Shown: positions 23,001 through 34,989 of the stretch, in pieces | How the letters are laid out: each line of letters starts with the position of its first letter | How positions within the stretch are numbered: position 1 is the first letter of the stretch | Assembly: GCA_021613535.1 (NCBI GenBank) | Contig: CP075493.1 | Span: 248,001-312,000, forward strand | DNA length: 64,000 nt | From: Adineta vaga | Lineage: Eukaryota > Rotifera | Direction: 5' to 3' | Position numbers and translations under genes: made by a program | The notes under the pieces: generated by a model | What the model was told of the DNA's origin: nothing | Seen by the model: only the letters and a program-made list of their open reading frames with translations | Databases searched by the model: none

Positions 23001-26000
23001 TCGGGCGGAAAATCCAAAGCTTGAGAAAGTTTATCTTAGAGGTGATAATGCAGGTTGCTACCACGGTTCTGAATTCTTATTAGCAATCAAAAAAATATAT
23101 CTTGAAACAGGTGTTTTAATACGACGTATTGATTTTTCAGAAGCACAGTCAGGTATGAAAAGATATTCAATTGCAGTGGTAAAAATAAAACAAACTGAGC
23201 ACTAATCTAATTGTTCCTAATGAAAATTAAAAAAGTGCGTGCTTGAGAACGAACCTGAATACCATTAATGAATATCATAATGACATTGAGTATACCTGCT
23301 TTCTATGAAAGAACTTCAACTAGATTTATGTTACATGCATGATGAGTCGAGTGTTCTATTGCAATATTTGACTGATAACTATTGAAATTTTGAGGATAAG
23401 TTCTCGCTAAATATGTTTTCGCTGTTATATAGTATTCATTACAGTTTCGCTAATTTCTTCTTCAGATACTTATTAGTCAGGAAAACTAAAAAAATAGTCA
23501 TATCTTTAGATTTTCTTTAAACTTGTCAAAATTCTTAGAATTAAAGTAGGAACACTTAGATTTTTGCAAGAAACTAATTTGATGCTCAATGATGAATGTT
23601 TTCTGTACTCAAGATTCTTTTTATTTTATAGGAAAAGGTCCGTGCGACCGTAAAGCTGCAGTAACCAAGGGAGAAGTACGACGACATGTAAACGAAAAAA
23701 ACGATTGCTGCAATAGTAGTCAATTTGTTACTGCAGCCAAGTCTACTCAACATCTTTCATTATTTGCCTGTCATGTCACTGATGTAAATAAGAAAAAAGT
23801 TACTCTGCCAAATATCACTAAATACAATAATATTGAATTTCAAGTTTCACCTGTTACTCATACAAAAAGTTCAACATCAATTAACAATCAAAGTCAATTA
23901 GAAATTTCAATGACAGCTTGGAGAGCATTTCAAGTTGGTGTTGGAAAAAAAGTTAAATATTCTAATCTAAAATCAACAGTCAATAGTATTGAAAAACTTG
24001 AAATTTTATCAGAACATTCAAGCAACAGTTGGAAACTGCAAAAAAAGAGCAAAGTTAGTATTCTATCATTGGAACACATACTTTTTTTAAAGAAAATTTC
24101 TATTTGAATATTTTTTCTCTACTCAATCGATCCACATTTTTTCGCTCACAAAGAGATCACATCCGCGTTAGATAAGTCAAGCTAACAAATTAAATATGGT
24201 TATCTTCAGCACTTTGAAATGTCAGAGGTAGTGCGAGTTCTATTATGTCTGACAACTTTGAATTGATCAAACATGTATGAAGAAAACTGATACATTATTA
24301 TAAGATTAGTAAAACGTTTACTTACAAATTTATCAGATCAAAGATATTACGACTAGCTTTTCCATTTGAAGATAGTTTATCAGTAGCTAATAGAATATTC
24401 ATTTATTGATATTCATTTGCTATTGATTTGATATTTTTAGGTGATGTCAATGATGATGAAGAAGAAAATGTTAACAACAGCACATCATTGGAGGAGAATG
24501 AGATGGAAGTTGGTGAACTTTCTTTGCAACCTCGTTTGTTACCTTCTGGTTTTTATCTATTTGACTGTACTCATCCAAAATGTGTAAAACAATTTCGACG
24601 ATATTATAATCTTGAAAAAGATCTGTCAATTGGAAAACACGTTTTTATGCCAACAACAGTTCCATTACTTGATCGAGCTAAGTTACTTTACAAGGAACTT
24701 ATTGACAACGACAATAATCGTGTATCAGTTTCTCTGAATCAATTCAATAATATTATATCAACAACTATATCATCACTCGAAACCATACGTTCACAAGGAT
24801 GGGCATTACCACACAAAAAACCACCTACACACTATAATAGTGATGTAGTTAATTTCTTAGAGAGTGCATTTAATGAAGGTGTGATCACCGGTAATAAATG
24901 GGATCCTGCTACATTATCCCAGGTAGGTTATGGACAAATCAGATCAGAATGAACAATAAGAATCTCCACATCTGAGATATAGATACTAAACCTGTAAGAT
25001 CACTTATTTTATTCCAACTTTTCATTAAAATTTATTTGAGTGTATATAACGAAAGCAACTTTAGATAACTTCATATTGATGAAAAACAAATGCAGACTTT
25101 CTTAATGATAATTAAGCGACGCATATTTCTAATTTTTGAATACGGAAACGATATTGTATTATTAGAACAGGGATTGATCGAAACTTTATATCGAAGAATC
25201 CTTGTAATTGTCTAAGATAAAATATGTGATAAACAAACTTTTTCAAGCAGCATACTGCTCAATTTATCTGATAAATAATGATCTTTACTTGCACAGATTT
25301 CTTTTTGGCATATCATTCAAATAATAGCTTCCTTCGTCTTGATCGTTTAATTTTGAACGAAAAACAAGCAATTGCAGCATTTTCAGATCATAATAAATAT
25401 TAATGTTTAATTCTGTTAATAAAGATTCTATTATCTAAAGAATATATTCTGAGAAAAATTCTATTTTATCGGATGCTTTGCTTGGTTATATGCTTCAAAA
25501 GTGCTTTACTTCCTATATAATCGACAAAAGAAGTAGATTCAAAGTTTCTCGATAGGTGCAATTGATATTATTTGTCATCATCACACTTTATAAAAAAAAC
25601 TATAGACTATTAGAAGTGAATGCTGTTTAAGGAAAAACTAAAGAATGCTTCTAACAAGCATATACCTACACCCCATACAAATTCTATGTCTATTATGTGA
25701 ATAATTTTTTACTTATTTTAGGAAATGATATTTGCTGAATTAAATGGACAACCACGTTCCAATGAAAATGATTTCTTATCTCCTGAACAAATCAAAACAT
25801 ATTTTTCCAAACTAAAAGCAAAACGAAGTAAAGAAGGTAGTCAATCACAATCATCAACACAAATTCCAAGTAGCTCCAACAATAGTGTAATTGATAAAAA
25901 TACAAAGAACAACGAAATGATAGTCGACGATGACGATTTAGATAAACAAGAAATTTCAGATGAACAAATCAATGATTTTGATTCCGCAATGGAAGTCATA

Positions 26001-26060
26001 CAATATGAATATCTGCGTTCGATGGCCGAAAACATTTTTCAATCTGAAAGTAATCTGTAA
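20025..26060 (+). pseudogene. DDE-like transposase-derived protein of an unnamed animal family
   Basis: Nine exons inferred from splice sites and frame continuity: about 20025-20374, 20786-20968, 20997-21326, 21380-21569, 22109-22322, 22758-23152, 23632-24057, 24441-24922 and 25722-26060. Landmarks in order: IDWAMKW, RGDNAGCYHGSE, then DFSEAQSG joined across an intron to KGPCDRKAA, together resembling a DDE-type catalytic triad; then a C2H2-like finger (CTHPKC...IGKH) and a QGWALP motif near the C-terminus. The combination is familiar from uncharacterised proteins of sponges, corals and other invertebrates (general knowledge). Damage: an in-frame TAG at 22293, a one-base frameshift near 22875-22885, and Asp where the first finger His is expected. 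Introns of 380-800 bp are long beside the 53-nt one. No terminal repeats were found, so transposon or retired host gene is undecided. Confidence 0.75.
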
Positions 26061-27226
26061 TACAAAAAAAACGTTGTTTTTTTTCGTTTGGTGTAAAAAT
26101 AAATATTCCTCTGCTACGAAAAACTATACTAGTCACAGAGATTTACACTGAAATATCTATCCTTTAGAATTCGCAAAACTTCTAATATTATTTTAATACA
26201 TATACAGATCAAAGATTATTATTTTTAGATCAAGAATGCATAGATATAGACATTTCAATATATCAATAATACATTATTTCTCGACAGATATATGCGCTTA
26301 GAATGTTTTTAAGGCAAGTTTTCTGAACAGTTATTGTATATTATTCATTTCACAATTTCGGTTTCATATTTAGGTCTGTCATTCTATTTGAAGAATATAA
26401 ACTATTCCCAATTCTTTTTTTACAAAAATAAAATTCAGATTCATATTCATATTCTTCTTTGCCTTCACAATAGTCGTTTCTCTTTTGATGTCTTATACCG
26501 ACTGCACAAATAATAAGAATATGTATCCCTAAGAAGAGTGTTGGTTATAATTCAGGTTATTATTTTTGTGACCTCGGCAGGTTCTCTAAAGCCTATGATG
26601 TCTGCAAATATTGGAGTATTATGTGTCATAGATTAACAACTACTGAATGTTGAAAACCCGATCTCGATATCTGGTACCATTCCTTAGTTATAATTAAAAC
26701 AGTAAGTCTGTACATCACATATGTAAGAATGATAGGTTCTTGAGGGTGATAACATCAAATTCTAATGAAAAATCATTAAATAACAACTTTTTTGATCGAG
26801 TTTTATATTTTAAACATGAATTTAAATCTATTTGTAAAATATATTGAAAGAGATTCTGCCATTTTTATCAATAAAATTAATTGTTGACATGTATACTTGA
26901 ATTCAGTATGGTCTACGTTCCGATGCCTTCCTATTGTTTAAGACTCATACTATCTTATACCAAAATGTTCGTTAGAACAAGCTCCATCTGTGGGGGAAAA
27001 ATCAGAATGCGATCACCTACCCAGCGGGAGAAAAATCCAAAATAGTGCTAAAAATGAAGGTAATTTTTGTCACATTTCCGTCACTTTTGGACTTATAGCG
27101 CCTTTAAAATTATGAACTATTATTATTCAAATAGCATCAATTTGTCGCTTAACATGCATTCAATCGAATGCAACGTCCCCGAGCTCAAACGGTCAACCGG
27201 TTTTTGAAATAATCCAAAAATACTGA
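26061..27226. other. AT-rich stretch without genes
   Basis: No supported feature; short frames only. Confidence 0.4.
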
Positions 27227-27432
27227 AATACTCTCAAAATAGCAATTTTCAATAGCTAGAAATAGCCTCAAAAACTTGTGTTAACCACAGTTTTTTATAG
27301 GAAGGACCTAGAAGTCTAATATTTTGAACGTTTCTATAGTCCTATGAGACCTTTCGTTTTAGAAGATAAAATCGGGAAAAAAAATTTCCGCGGCGACGTT
27401 GGGGCCCCTTATGGCGGACTCTCTCTTAAGTG
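27227..27432. repeat. dispersed repeat, copy 2 (inverted to 14.2 kb)
   Basis: Reverse complement of 14179-14366. Terminal motif reads TGGCGGACTCTCTCTTAA on the plus strand. Sequence beyond the TTTCTAGCT equivalent differs from copy 1. Confidence 0.75.
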
Positions 27433-27657
27433 ATAAAAAGATGAATTAAGAAAAATGAGATTTTACATTCTTGTAGAAAAAATGATCATTTCACAACTTC
27501 GAAAACTAGTCACATAGAGTTTTACTTTCTTCGAAAACAAAATATATACAATTAAAATAAGATTTGTTGTCAAACTTGTAGAGCTTTACAAGGTGCATCT
27601 TGTGGTATATCCTGTTTTTTAGTAAAACACATTTGGAGATTAAAATATGAAATGCAA

Positions 27658-27700
27658 AGTATGAGCCACCGGTGGCTCACATCGCAATGAAAGGGTTAAC
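27658..27700. mobile_element. possible piggyBac-type end
   Basis: On the minus strand, TTAACCCTTTCATTGCGATG followed by the palindrome GAGCCACCGGTGGCTC. TTAA plus CCCTTT is typical of TTAA-specific element ends. No partner end found. Confidence 0.3.
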
Positions 27701-27778
27701 ATAACCGTTCTCTCTAATAAATGCAATGAAAACTTTCATTCAGAAATTTCACATCATAGGAATTGGTATCAAAGGTTT

Positions 27779-28105
27779 TCAAGTGACATCAATATTTGTT
27801 CCCAATAACTCAATAGCAACATTGTTGATGATCACATCTAATTGACTACCGTGTTTTTCTTTTATTTGTTTAGTAATCTGAGCAATACTGTCTGCTGCTG
27901 ATGCATCCAATTCAAGAAGGTGCATGTTGGATGGGGATCCCAATTGAACAAGAGTATCTTGTCCTCGCTTTAAATCTCGACAGCCTAAAAGAATCGTATT
28001 TATTGTTTGTTCTGGTTGTTTCATAAGTTTCTTGACAACTTTGAAACCAATGCCTCTATTAGCGCCAGTGACTAGAATAACAAGTTCTTGTTTGACTACC
28101 ATCAT
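27779..28105 (-). pseudogene. short-chain dehydrogenase/reductase fragment
   Basis: 108 codons matching the N-terminal half of a classical SDR: LVTGANRGIGF (the TGxxxGIG dinucleotide-binding loop, near residues 13-20), LLGCRDLKRGQ, LELDASA, and IINNVAIE in place of the usual NNAG strand. The frame ends at NIDVT before the catalytic Ser and Tyr-x-x-x-Lys; full SDRs are about 250 residues. No downstream exon was recognised and no donor site is evident at the break. Probably a truncated gene copy of the carbonyl-reductase-like group. A missed exon far downstream is possible but unlikely. Confidence 0.7.
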
Positions 28106-28795
28106 AATCAGCGAAGATGACTAGGAAGTAAATAAAAACGCTGTCATTATAACGATTGTTCCAGTAGAAATGTTCTTCTCAGTATTTTAACCGTAACTTT
28201 TTCACTTTTTATGATAGTATGCTAAATTTTTTTAAAGATGCTACATGAAATTCTCTACAAATCCACCTAGTCAGTTTTTCCATTTCCATGTCCAGTGAAT
28301 TTTTAGGACATGAAAAGTATAGCCTTCCAAAAAGTCGTACTTTCTAAAGTAACTTTACTGAATAATCACTAAAACCCTGTACTACACTCCAAAACCAGAT
28401 TTTGACTCCGACGCCGACGGATTTGCACTGGGCATTGAAAATAAAAATTTCGGAGTAAAAATCAGATTTCGGAATGACAAAATTTGAGTTCGCAGGGCCC
28501 TACAACTGCAGAATCAGGAATCGTCAATTTCCTGCCATGCACGACGGGATATTTATCGACGGCAGATGTGACACTTTCAAGCTTATTCCGATATAGATGT
28601 GCTATCGTTTTCTCACACATGAAATTTTCTATTTGAATATTTTCTAATCAGCATCGGGTACCCGCGCTAGTACGAAATAAAAAAAAGAAAGAAAGAGAGT
28701 CATTGAAGTAAAACGAAAGAGAAAAAAAAGAATCTGCTTTTGTCGATTCATTTCATTATTATTGTTAGCATTACATACGCTGTTTTTCTCATTTC

Positions 28796-29329
28796 ATGGA
28801 TCGAAATTTATCCGCTGATTTATTTTCTACAGATGATGACTTAAAGCCTCTTCTTGGCAAACATTGGATTCATCAATGTCTTGATGATGAACTATATGAA
28901 GTCTATGTGAAAAATAGAAATACTATTGACTTTCGTACTCTTACAGGAGTAGTAGCTGGAAGATGGTTCAAAGGACAACATGCGAACATAGTACGACTTT
29001 CATCAAAGGCTAATTTATTTAACATTTCATGGTACGAAGCCACCGGCGCATGTGCTAGCTTAATCATAAATTTAGACGAACGTATCATTAAGTTAAATGT
29101 GTTTTTTCCTCGATGGATAATGAACGATCCCGACAAAACAATAGGCTTCGAAAATGAACATGTCGATGAGATACTTCGACAGCGCGATGCAGGACCAACT
29201 TATCCCTTAGGAAGTCTTCACGAATTCGCAAAACTGAAATTTATAGAAGATTGTGGTGAAAACAACGAAACTGTCATTGCATGTCATCCAAAGGATTTAC
29301 CTGATGGTTATTTAGATCGTTCTAATTAA
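28796..29329 (+). CDS. phenolic acid decarboxylase-like protein, likely horizontally acquired
   Basis: Single-exon gene of 177 codons. It aligns through its length with bacterial and fungal phenolic acid decarboxylases (PadC family, usually 160-180 residues), which convert p-coumaric, ferulic and caffeic acids to vinylphenols without cofactor. Matches include YEVYVKN (34-40), VAGRW (53-57), SWYEATG (78-84), FFPRW, and the RDAGPTYP and IEDCGENNE segments. In Bacillus numbering the catalytic Glu64 is present as E81, Arg41 as R56 and Tyr19 as Y34. The substrate-carboxylate tyrosines Tyr11 and Tyr13 (YTY) are replaced by HQC (26-28), so normal decarboxylase activity is doubtful. There is a 15-20 residue N-terminal extension. 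No signal peptide. The family is not known as a vertical animal gene, so transfer is the simplest explanation. The frame is intact, suggesting selection or recent arrival. Confidence 0.85.
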   Translation: MDRNLSADLFSTDDDLKPLLGKHWIHQCLDDELYEVYVKNRNTIDFRTLTGVVAGRWFKGQHANIVRLSSKANLFNISWYEATGACASLIINLDERIIKLNVFFPRWIMNDPDKTIGFENEHVDEILRQRDAGPTYPLGSLHEFAKLKFIEDCGENNETVIACHPKDLPDGYLDRSN

Positions 29330-29399
29330 TTATTTACAAAACTGTTTTTATTGTCTGCGTCTCACTCTTTTTTTCTTTTATTTCCAATAAAACTCAATA

Positions 29400-29495
29400 C
29401 TGAGTAAGATGTAAGTTTGTGTGAGAATGTGGATATTTTCATTTGATAAAACCCCCATGCACACCCACATCTACAACCACACTCAAACTCTCAAA
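29400..29495. repeat. telomere-like G-rich/C-rich pair
   Basis: TTTGTGTGAGAATGTGGAT on one side and CCCCCATGCACACCCACATC on the other, about 20 bp apart, complementary in part. Lies just downstream of the decarboxylase gene. Confidence 0.5.
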
Positions 29496-29907
29496 CTGGC
29501 TCAGCGTAACTGATGGAAAGGATTGATAAGCACAAAATCCGATGATTTTAGAGTCCGATCACCTCAATGACTTCCAACAAGCTCCTATGAATTCTAATTG
29601 ATTTTCATGAATTTTGTGAGAATTTTTACAAAAGCTTATGAATGTCTTTGGATTCTATCTTATTCCATAGCTTCGTTGGATCTGTACACTCACATTGAAT
29701 GGAGGATGAAAGAGTTAGAATGTTCCGGTACTCTCGTTAGAAAAGAACTATCTGTCTATGTCTGTACTTAGAAATTGTTACTGACTACTTATTTCAATCA
29801 TGCTTCGTGACAAACAACATTGACTATTCGGCACTTAGGGTCTCTTGCCCAAGTATTATGAGAAAAAAGTGTGACTTTTTATGAACGAAGACAGAGCATA
29901 TTTGGAG

Positions 29908-29968
29908 AGGCTAGGTGTGGGTGAAGAGTAAAGTATAACCCACATCCACACCCACACACTCCATATCG
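29908..29968. repeat. telomere-like inverted pair
   Basis: AGGTGTGGGTGAAG followed by CCCACATCCACACCCACAC; short hairpin of degenerate TGTGGG units. Confidence 0.65.
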
Positions 29969-32404
29969 AGTTCTCTGTGATCAGTCATTTTTGTCCTGGA
30001 AAAATATAACCCGAGAAAAACGTGATGAATTCCGGATCGAAAATGGTCCTTTGTCGGATGTATAGATCTTCGCACACAAACTTCGTTATGAAGAAAACCT
30101 TGTCATAACTTGAAATGCTGATTATAACCATCTCTTGTTCAACTCTTTTCACTGTTCACATTAGATGTAGGTGAGAGTATCACATAAAGGGTGTTCTGTA
30201 GTAACTGAGGATAAATTGTTAATGAAGTTTTTCGTACTTTCTCTTGATTTAGAGAGGTGAGAGTTTTATCGCTTATATATGGAATGAAAACCTAAATCCT
30301 CAGACAGTTTCAGCTCGCTAGCTAAAATTAGCCGTGAAATAAATCGACAAGATGGGAATACAGATATTACGGTCAAAACATCAATTTTTATTCTGTATTG
30401 CAAGGGTAGTTCCATAGATACTCTACCAAAAAAATTAAAAAGTATACAGGAACGTTTCTTTCATATTACACTTTGTGGAGCTTTTTCTCGTAATCATTTT
30501 GGTAGTAAAACTTTTCCAATTTAATTGAGAATTGACTATCTCTTAGTGAAGATATTTATTGTAAAAACTGAATATGTCAAATTGTTTCTTGATAGAAATA
30601 TAATGTATAATGTCGACTCGAAATTTATTTATCGTATTTGATCGTAATTGAGAAGCTATCTATTGGGTTTCATTGAGCAAACTTCACTCTACAAAATCCA
30701 CTGTGTAATATTTCTTCAGAACTTAGCCATTTTGAGATATATGGATCGACTTCTAACTACACGTTAGGTCATTTTATAGTGTTTAGTACTTTATCCAAAA
30801 TCTCGTCATTGCTCGATGAAAGCTGGAAAAATGTTTTTACCAAAATAATCACGAGAAAAGCGCTACAAAGCCTAATATGTAAGAAGATTTTTCTAGAGTT
30901 TGTTGGACTTTTTTGGCTGAATATGCTTGGAATTGTCCCGCAGAATTTTGACTAAAAAGATATTCAAAAATCGTTTAGGAAAATTGAAAAGTTGTTATAT
31001 ATGATTTACAATTTTTAAATTTCAAATTTTACAGGGATTCTCAAAGATTGCTGATGATTTCTGAGGAATCTGGCGGGTTCCAGAATTCCGTTCTTTACTC
31101 CTTCCTCTTGAAAGATTAAGGACAGCTACAAATATAGTGTATGTGTTCACAATACTGCTCATTTTATTAAAGTTTTGTCTTGTGAAAATAAATTATGGAT
31201 TTATCCTTTATGTATAGAATTGAATCCGAATTCAGACCTATCGAAATCATCACTTGAGTTTTGTTCTATCTCCTATCATTGCAATGAAATAGATTTTACT
31301 ATAAAAACCAAAAATTTTTAAATGGTGGTCGAAAAATGAGATTTTGCTCAAAGCTTTCCTATCGGAAAATAGATCAAAACCGTAACAGTTTTATGCTAAA
31401 GTGTTCGTCTTAACATGCGTATTTTACTAGTATATCGCTCATATATGAGTAGTAGGAAAAATATGAATGGGGTGATTCTGAGTTTTATTCACCCCTGTCT
31501 TTTGTGACGACTCAGTTTGCAAGTTTTATCCAACCAAAACTGAACTTACTTGAGAGGGACATAATAGAACGGAGGTTTCAATTATTCGTTATGATTAATG
31601 TGTAGATATTTCGAGCAAAAGAGAGAAAGACGGTGTAGGTGTTCGGAATCCGTTCAACGTGTCTAGTTTTTATGTCTATAAACTTTTTTTTAGATTTTGC
31701 ATAGTTTATAAGACTCGCTCTCCCTATTATTATAGCTAGTTAGATTGTTTTCGCGTCGAAATCATTCTCCACCAGCTGGTTATCGCAACGTTGTGATCAT
31801 ATAGTTTCGTCTGATCTATATTTTTCAAGGCTATCCAACTTTTTATCAAATGCAGAGAGATTCATTCTCTTTAACTTACTATTACGATTATCTGAGACTA
31901 GCAAAGATGCCCAATGTTGTTTTAGAACCTTTCAGATCGAAAATGTCATATGTTGTAAAACGACTGAAACTAGCGGGGGATGTGTTTGGAAGTTTTTATA
32001 TATTATCTCACCATATCTTGCCCTGTATATGGGAGACAGGACAACGAACACCATGTAGCCCTTTAAATTCAACTATTCTCGTATATATCTTAATGCAACA
32101 ATCTTTCCTTCTCTTACAGCTCTCGCTGCAAAACCTATCCCTTCTCTTACAAATTTCAATTTAACTTTATCTGCACTTCAATTCGAACGTCAGAAACCGT
32201 AAATTCCGAGGAAAGTAACTCATTTCTCGCCAGTACACTCACGTTCGCAATAAAGTGTAATAGTCTAGCAGACATGTTGTGAGAATGAGTGTCTCGCTTC
32301 TCACTCACTCTAATTTCCGTGTCAGCCTTGCACATATGCGCAGAAACATGGTATTAGATGAACACTGTAAAAGTCGATAGTAATTAGTTAACCGAAATCA
32401 GATG
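29969..32404. other. 2.4-kb stretch without supported genes
   Basis: Short frames (the longest is 104 codons at 31850-32164) show no motif. No tandem or inverted repeat of note. Confidence 0.4.
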
Positions 32405-32462
32405 GAATTTTATCAAGGGGAAAAAAAGCGAAAAGTCGATACTCCGGTGTACTCCTTGTACT

Positions 32463-32560
32463 CCCGGGGTGGGTGTGGGTGTGTTTGAGGGTGTGAGTAT
32501 GGGTGTTGGTAAAACTCCTCTCTCAACCCACACTCTCACCCACCCACACTCTCAAGACAC
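32463..32560. repeat. telomere-like hairpin
   Basis: GGGGTGGGTGTGGGTGTG followed by degenerate GGGTG units, then AACCCACACTCTCACCCACC. The two halves are reverse complements around a short spacer. Clearest case of a G-rich arm meeting its own complement in this window. Confidence 0.8.
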
Positions 32561-32696
32561 TTCATCGACAGGATACTTCGACGACTAAACGCTCTAACAC
32601 CAAAGTCGAGAAAATTCAACAAACGATCAAAAATATTAAATTCGTTTTTGTAGAAACTTTTCTTTAAAGAACATAAATATCAAACAATAGGTTTTA

Positions 32697-32756
32697 AACC
32701 CCCCCCCCCGCTTATAATAGAAGCTCCCTGGGGCTTCTAATATGAGGGGGGGGGTT
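32697..32756. repeat. poly-C/poly-G capped hairpin
   Basis: AAACCCCCCCCCC, then CTTATAATAGAAGC, a short centre, GCTTCTAATATGAG and GGGGGGGGGTT: a near-perfect inverted repeat of about 28-bp arms. The homopolymer lengths may be unreliable in assembly. Confidence 0.85.
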
Positions 32757-32879
32757 ACTCCAACTTGGAATAAATCTATCATTGAAGGTGTGGATGTGAG
32801 TATGAAATTGAACACTGATATCAACATATACACTCTCCCTCGCCCAGATGTTTTGTGGATGACCTGTATTGTTGACTAC

Positions 32880-33035
32880 ATTCACAGTCGACGAAATGAA
32901 TTGTAGACAAAATGAACTGTAGAGAAAGTATTCTGTTTACAAAGGATTCTGTCGACGAAGTGCTTTTAGACAAAAGTTTGTAGACCAAATAATTCGACGA
33001 AGTACCCGTCGACGAAAGTGTCTGTCGACCAGAAG
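32880..33035. repeat. degenerate GTCGACGAA repeats
   Basis: GTCGACGAA or GTAGACAAA recurs about every 20-25 bp (32888, 32910, 32957, 33008 and others). Open frames across it are repeat-driven. Confidence 0.6.
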
Positions 33036-33714
33036 CATAGCATTCGCCATAGAAAGTTTAGTGGTTTTAGCTATTACAGGAACTGAATGTATAGCGACTA
33101 AGCAAACAAGAAAACATTCTTTTTTACACTTCGGCGTAAGGGGACGACGTTTTTTCTGCACTATATCTTTTTATCTCGATAGGTAAAGGACTTTGCAGTT
33201 TTGATTTCTTACAGGCAGATACGTCTCTCATTACTCTCTTGAATTTCATAAGTTTCACTGGATCTTACTACATAATTCAGTAGCTGTATTAGAAATATTT
33301 GATCAAACACGATAACGGCTCGGCGAGCCATCGATCCCCTTCGCTGGGGTAGGTTTAAAACTAGTATTTTATAGGAAAAAAGTTTGTTATAGCCAGTATG
33401 ATCTATAAATATTATCAAGTTTGTTCAGCATTCTGAGTTACTTAACTGACACAGAAAATCTATATCATTTTTCTTTCTGACGAGTTTAAAAACACGAAAA
33501 AGTACGAGATTTCCCAGTTTTTTCATTTTTGAACCTTTGATTTTTGTCAAAAAGATGAATGAAATTTTCCATGACATTTTGAAAATAAAATGAAAATGAA
33601 TTAATTGATTAGTAGATAAAAATATTCTTAATCGCTACAAATAAAAATAAGTTCAATTTCATAGTTAAAATTATCATAGAAATGGTCCTAAACTATCCTA
33701 CATGGAAAACGACA
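33036..33714. other. non-coding stretch
   Basis: No gene recognised. Confidence 0.4.
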
Positions 33715-34080
33715 AAATTGGTGAAATTCCGTAACGATCAACTTCTAGGCTGCCTTATTTGAAGGGATTGTCTTATAGCAAAAGCGACGTGATATTCTAA
33801 GAGCTTGTGGAAAACTGAATAACTTTTATGCAGAATGTTCATTTATGAGAAGCTTAATTTCGAAGAAAAATGTTAAAAACTGAGATACTCCAAAAATTTT
33901 GTCCATTTTGCGAAATTCCGTAACGAACGATATTTTTAAAATAACTTCACTATAGTTTATGATAACTCAGTGCAATTTTCAGCGTTGGTGAACCTAGTTA
34001 GTCTTTATATATACCCAAAATATCAGAAAGATATGTCTCTCACAAGTTGAAAAATGAAATTCCGTAACGCTTGGCCGAGT
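33715..34080. repeat. three spaced GAAATTCCGTAACG motifs
   Basis: The 14-mer GAAATTCCGTAACG occurs near 33723, 33910 and 34059, each followed by different sequence. Spacing about 150-190 bp suggests a badly decayed tandem repeat or a repeated binding site. Confidence 0.6.
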
Positions 34081-34981
34081 CGATAACGAGAAAAAGACAG
34101 AAATTTGAGGGTGTTTCACTTTTTGCTTGTTGTTCTCAGCTGTATACTACTGTGATGTAACTACTCTTACGGTAGATAATAGAAGACACTTAGGTCTACT
34201 CAACGAAACAAAAAATTCTTTAATAATCTTTTTATACAGCTTACTATTTGTGTCACATTAACGTAACGCCTCGACGACTTCATAACACGGCGTCTTTCTG
34301 CATAGAAATCTTTTGAAACCTCGTTTATGTGGATCATGTTTCTCAACTTCCGACCATTTGACACCATACTATACAAGACTCGAGTAATGATATTTAGATC
34401 GAAAATTTCAAAACTGATTCCAGTGGGATGACACTTTACGCCTTTAAGTCGATATATAGATGCTATTGACATTTCGGTATATCCCTAGAATACTATTATC
34501 AATTATTCATTTATACTAACTTTTTGTGTAGATCTAACCTGAAACATTCGCTTAAGTTACGTAACTATGAACGAGCATATTGATAGAAATAGAATATTTT
34601 TCGGAGTATTGCACTGAATTATACATGAATTTTGACTCAGTTTGACTTTCAGTAGGACATGATCATTCAATCAACAGCTTATCATTCTGTTTGTAATTAC
34701 AGGGTTCTTATGTCGAAGTGGAGTTAAGCTTTACTGAGGCAGAGCGACTTAATCTATCTGGTCGTGTTCTGGCAGTCTCGTGAAATCTATTTTTCTAAAT
34801 AGTTTAAAGGAAATAAATATAAAGTATGCATGATGCTTAGACTCTTTCTCGAGTTTTATTTCAGAATGAAACTAGGCACAAAAGATGTACTGTAATAACT
34901 GACGATAAGTTGATCGTAATATATTTTACACTTTCTATCGACGCTAACAAGTAGAATTTTTAGTAAATAAAATTTTGATTA
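34081..34981. other. non-coding stretch
   Basis: No recognisable feature up to the target-site duplication at 34982. Confidence 0.4.
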
Positions 34982-34989
34982 GGTAGACG

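Noticed and set aside
31850-32164. 104-codon frame as a gene
   Set aside because: No recognisable domain, AT-rich composition and no splice partners.
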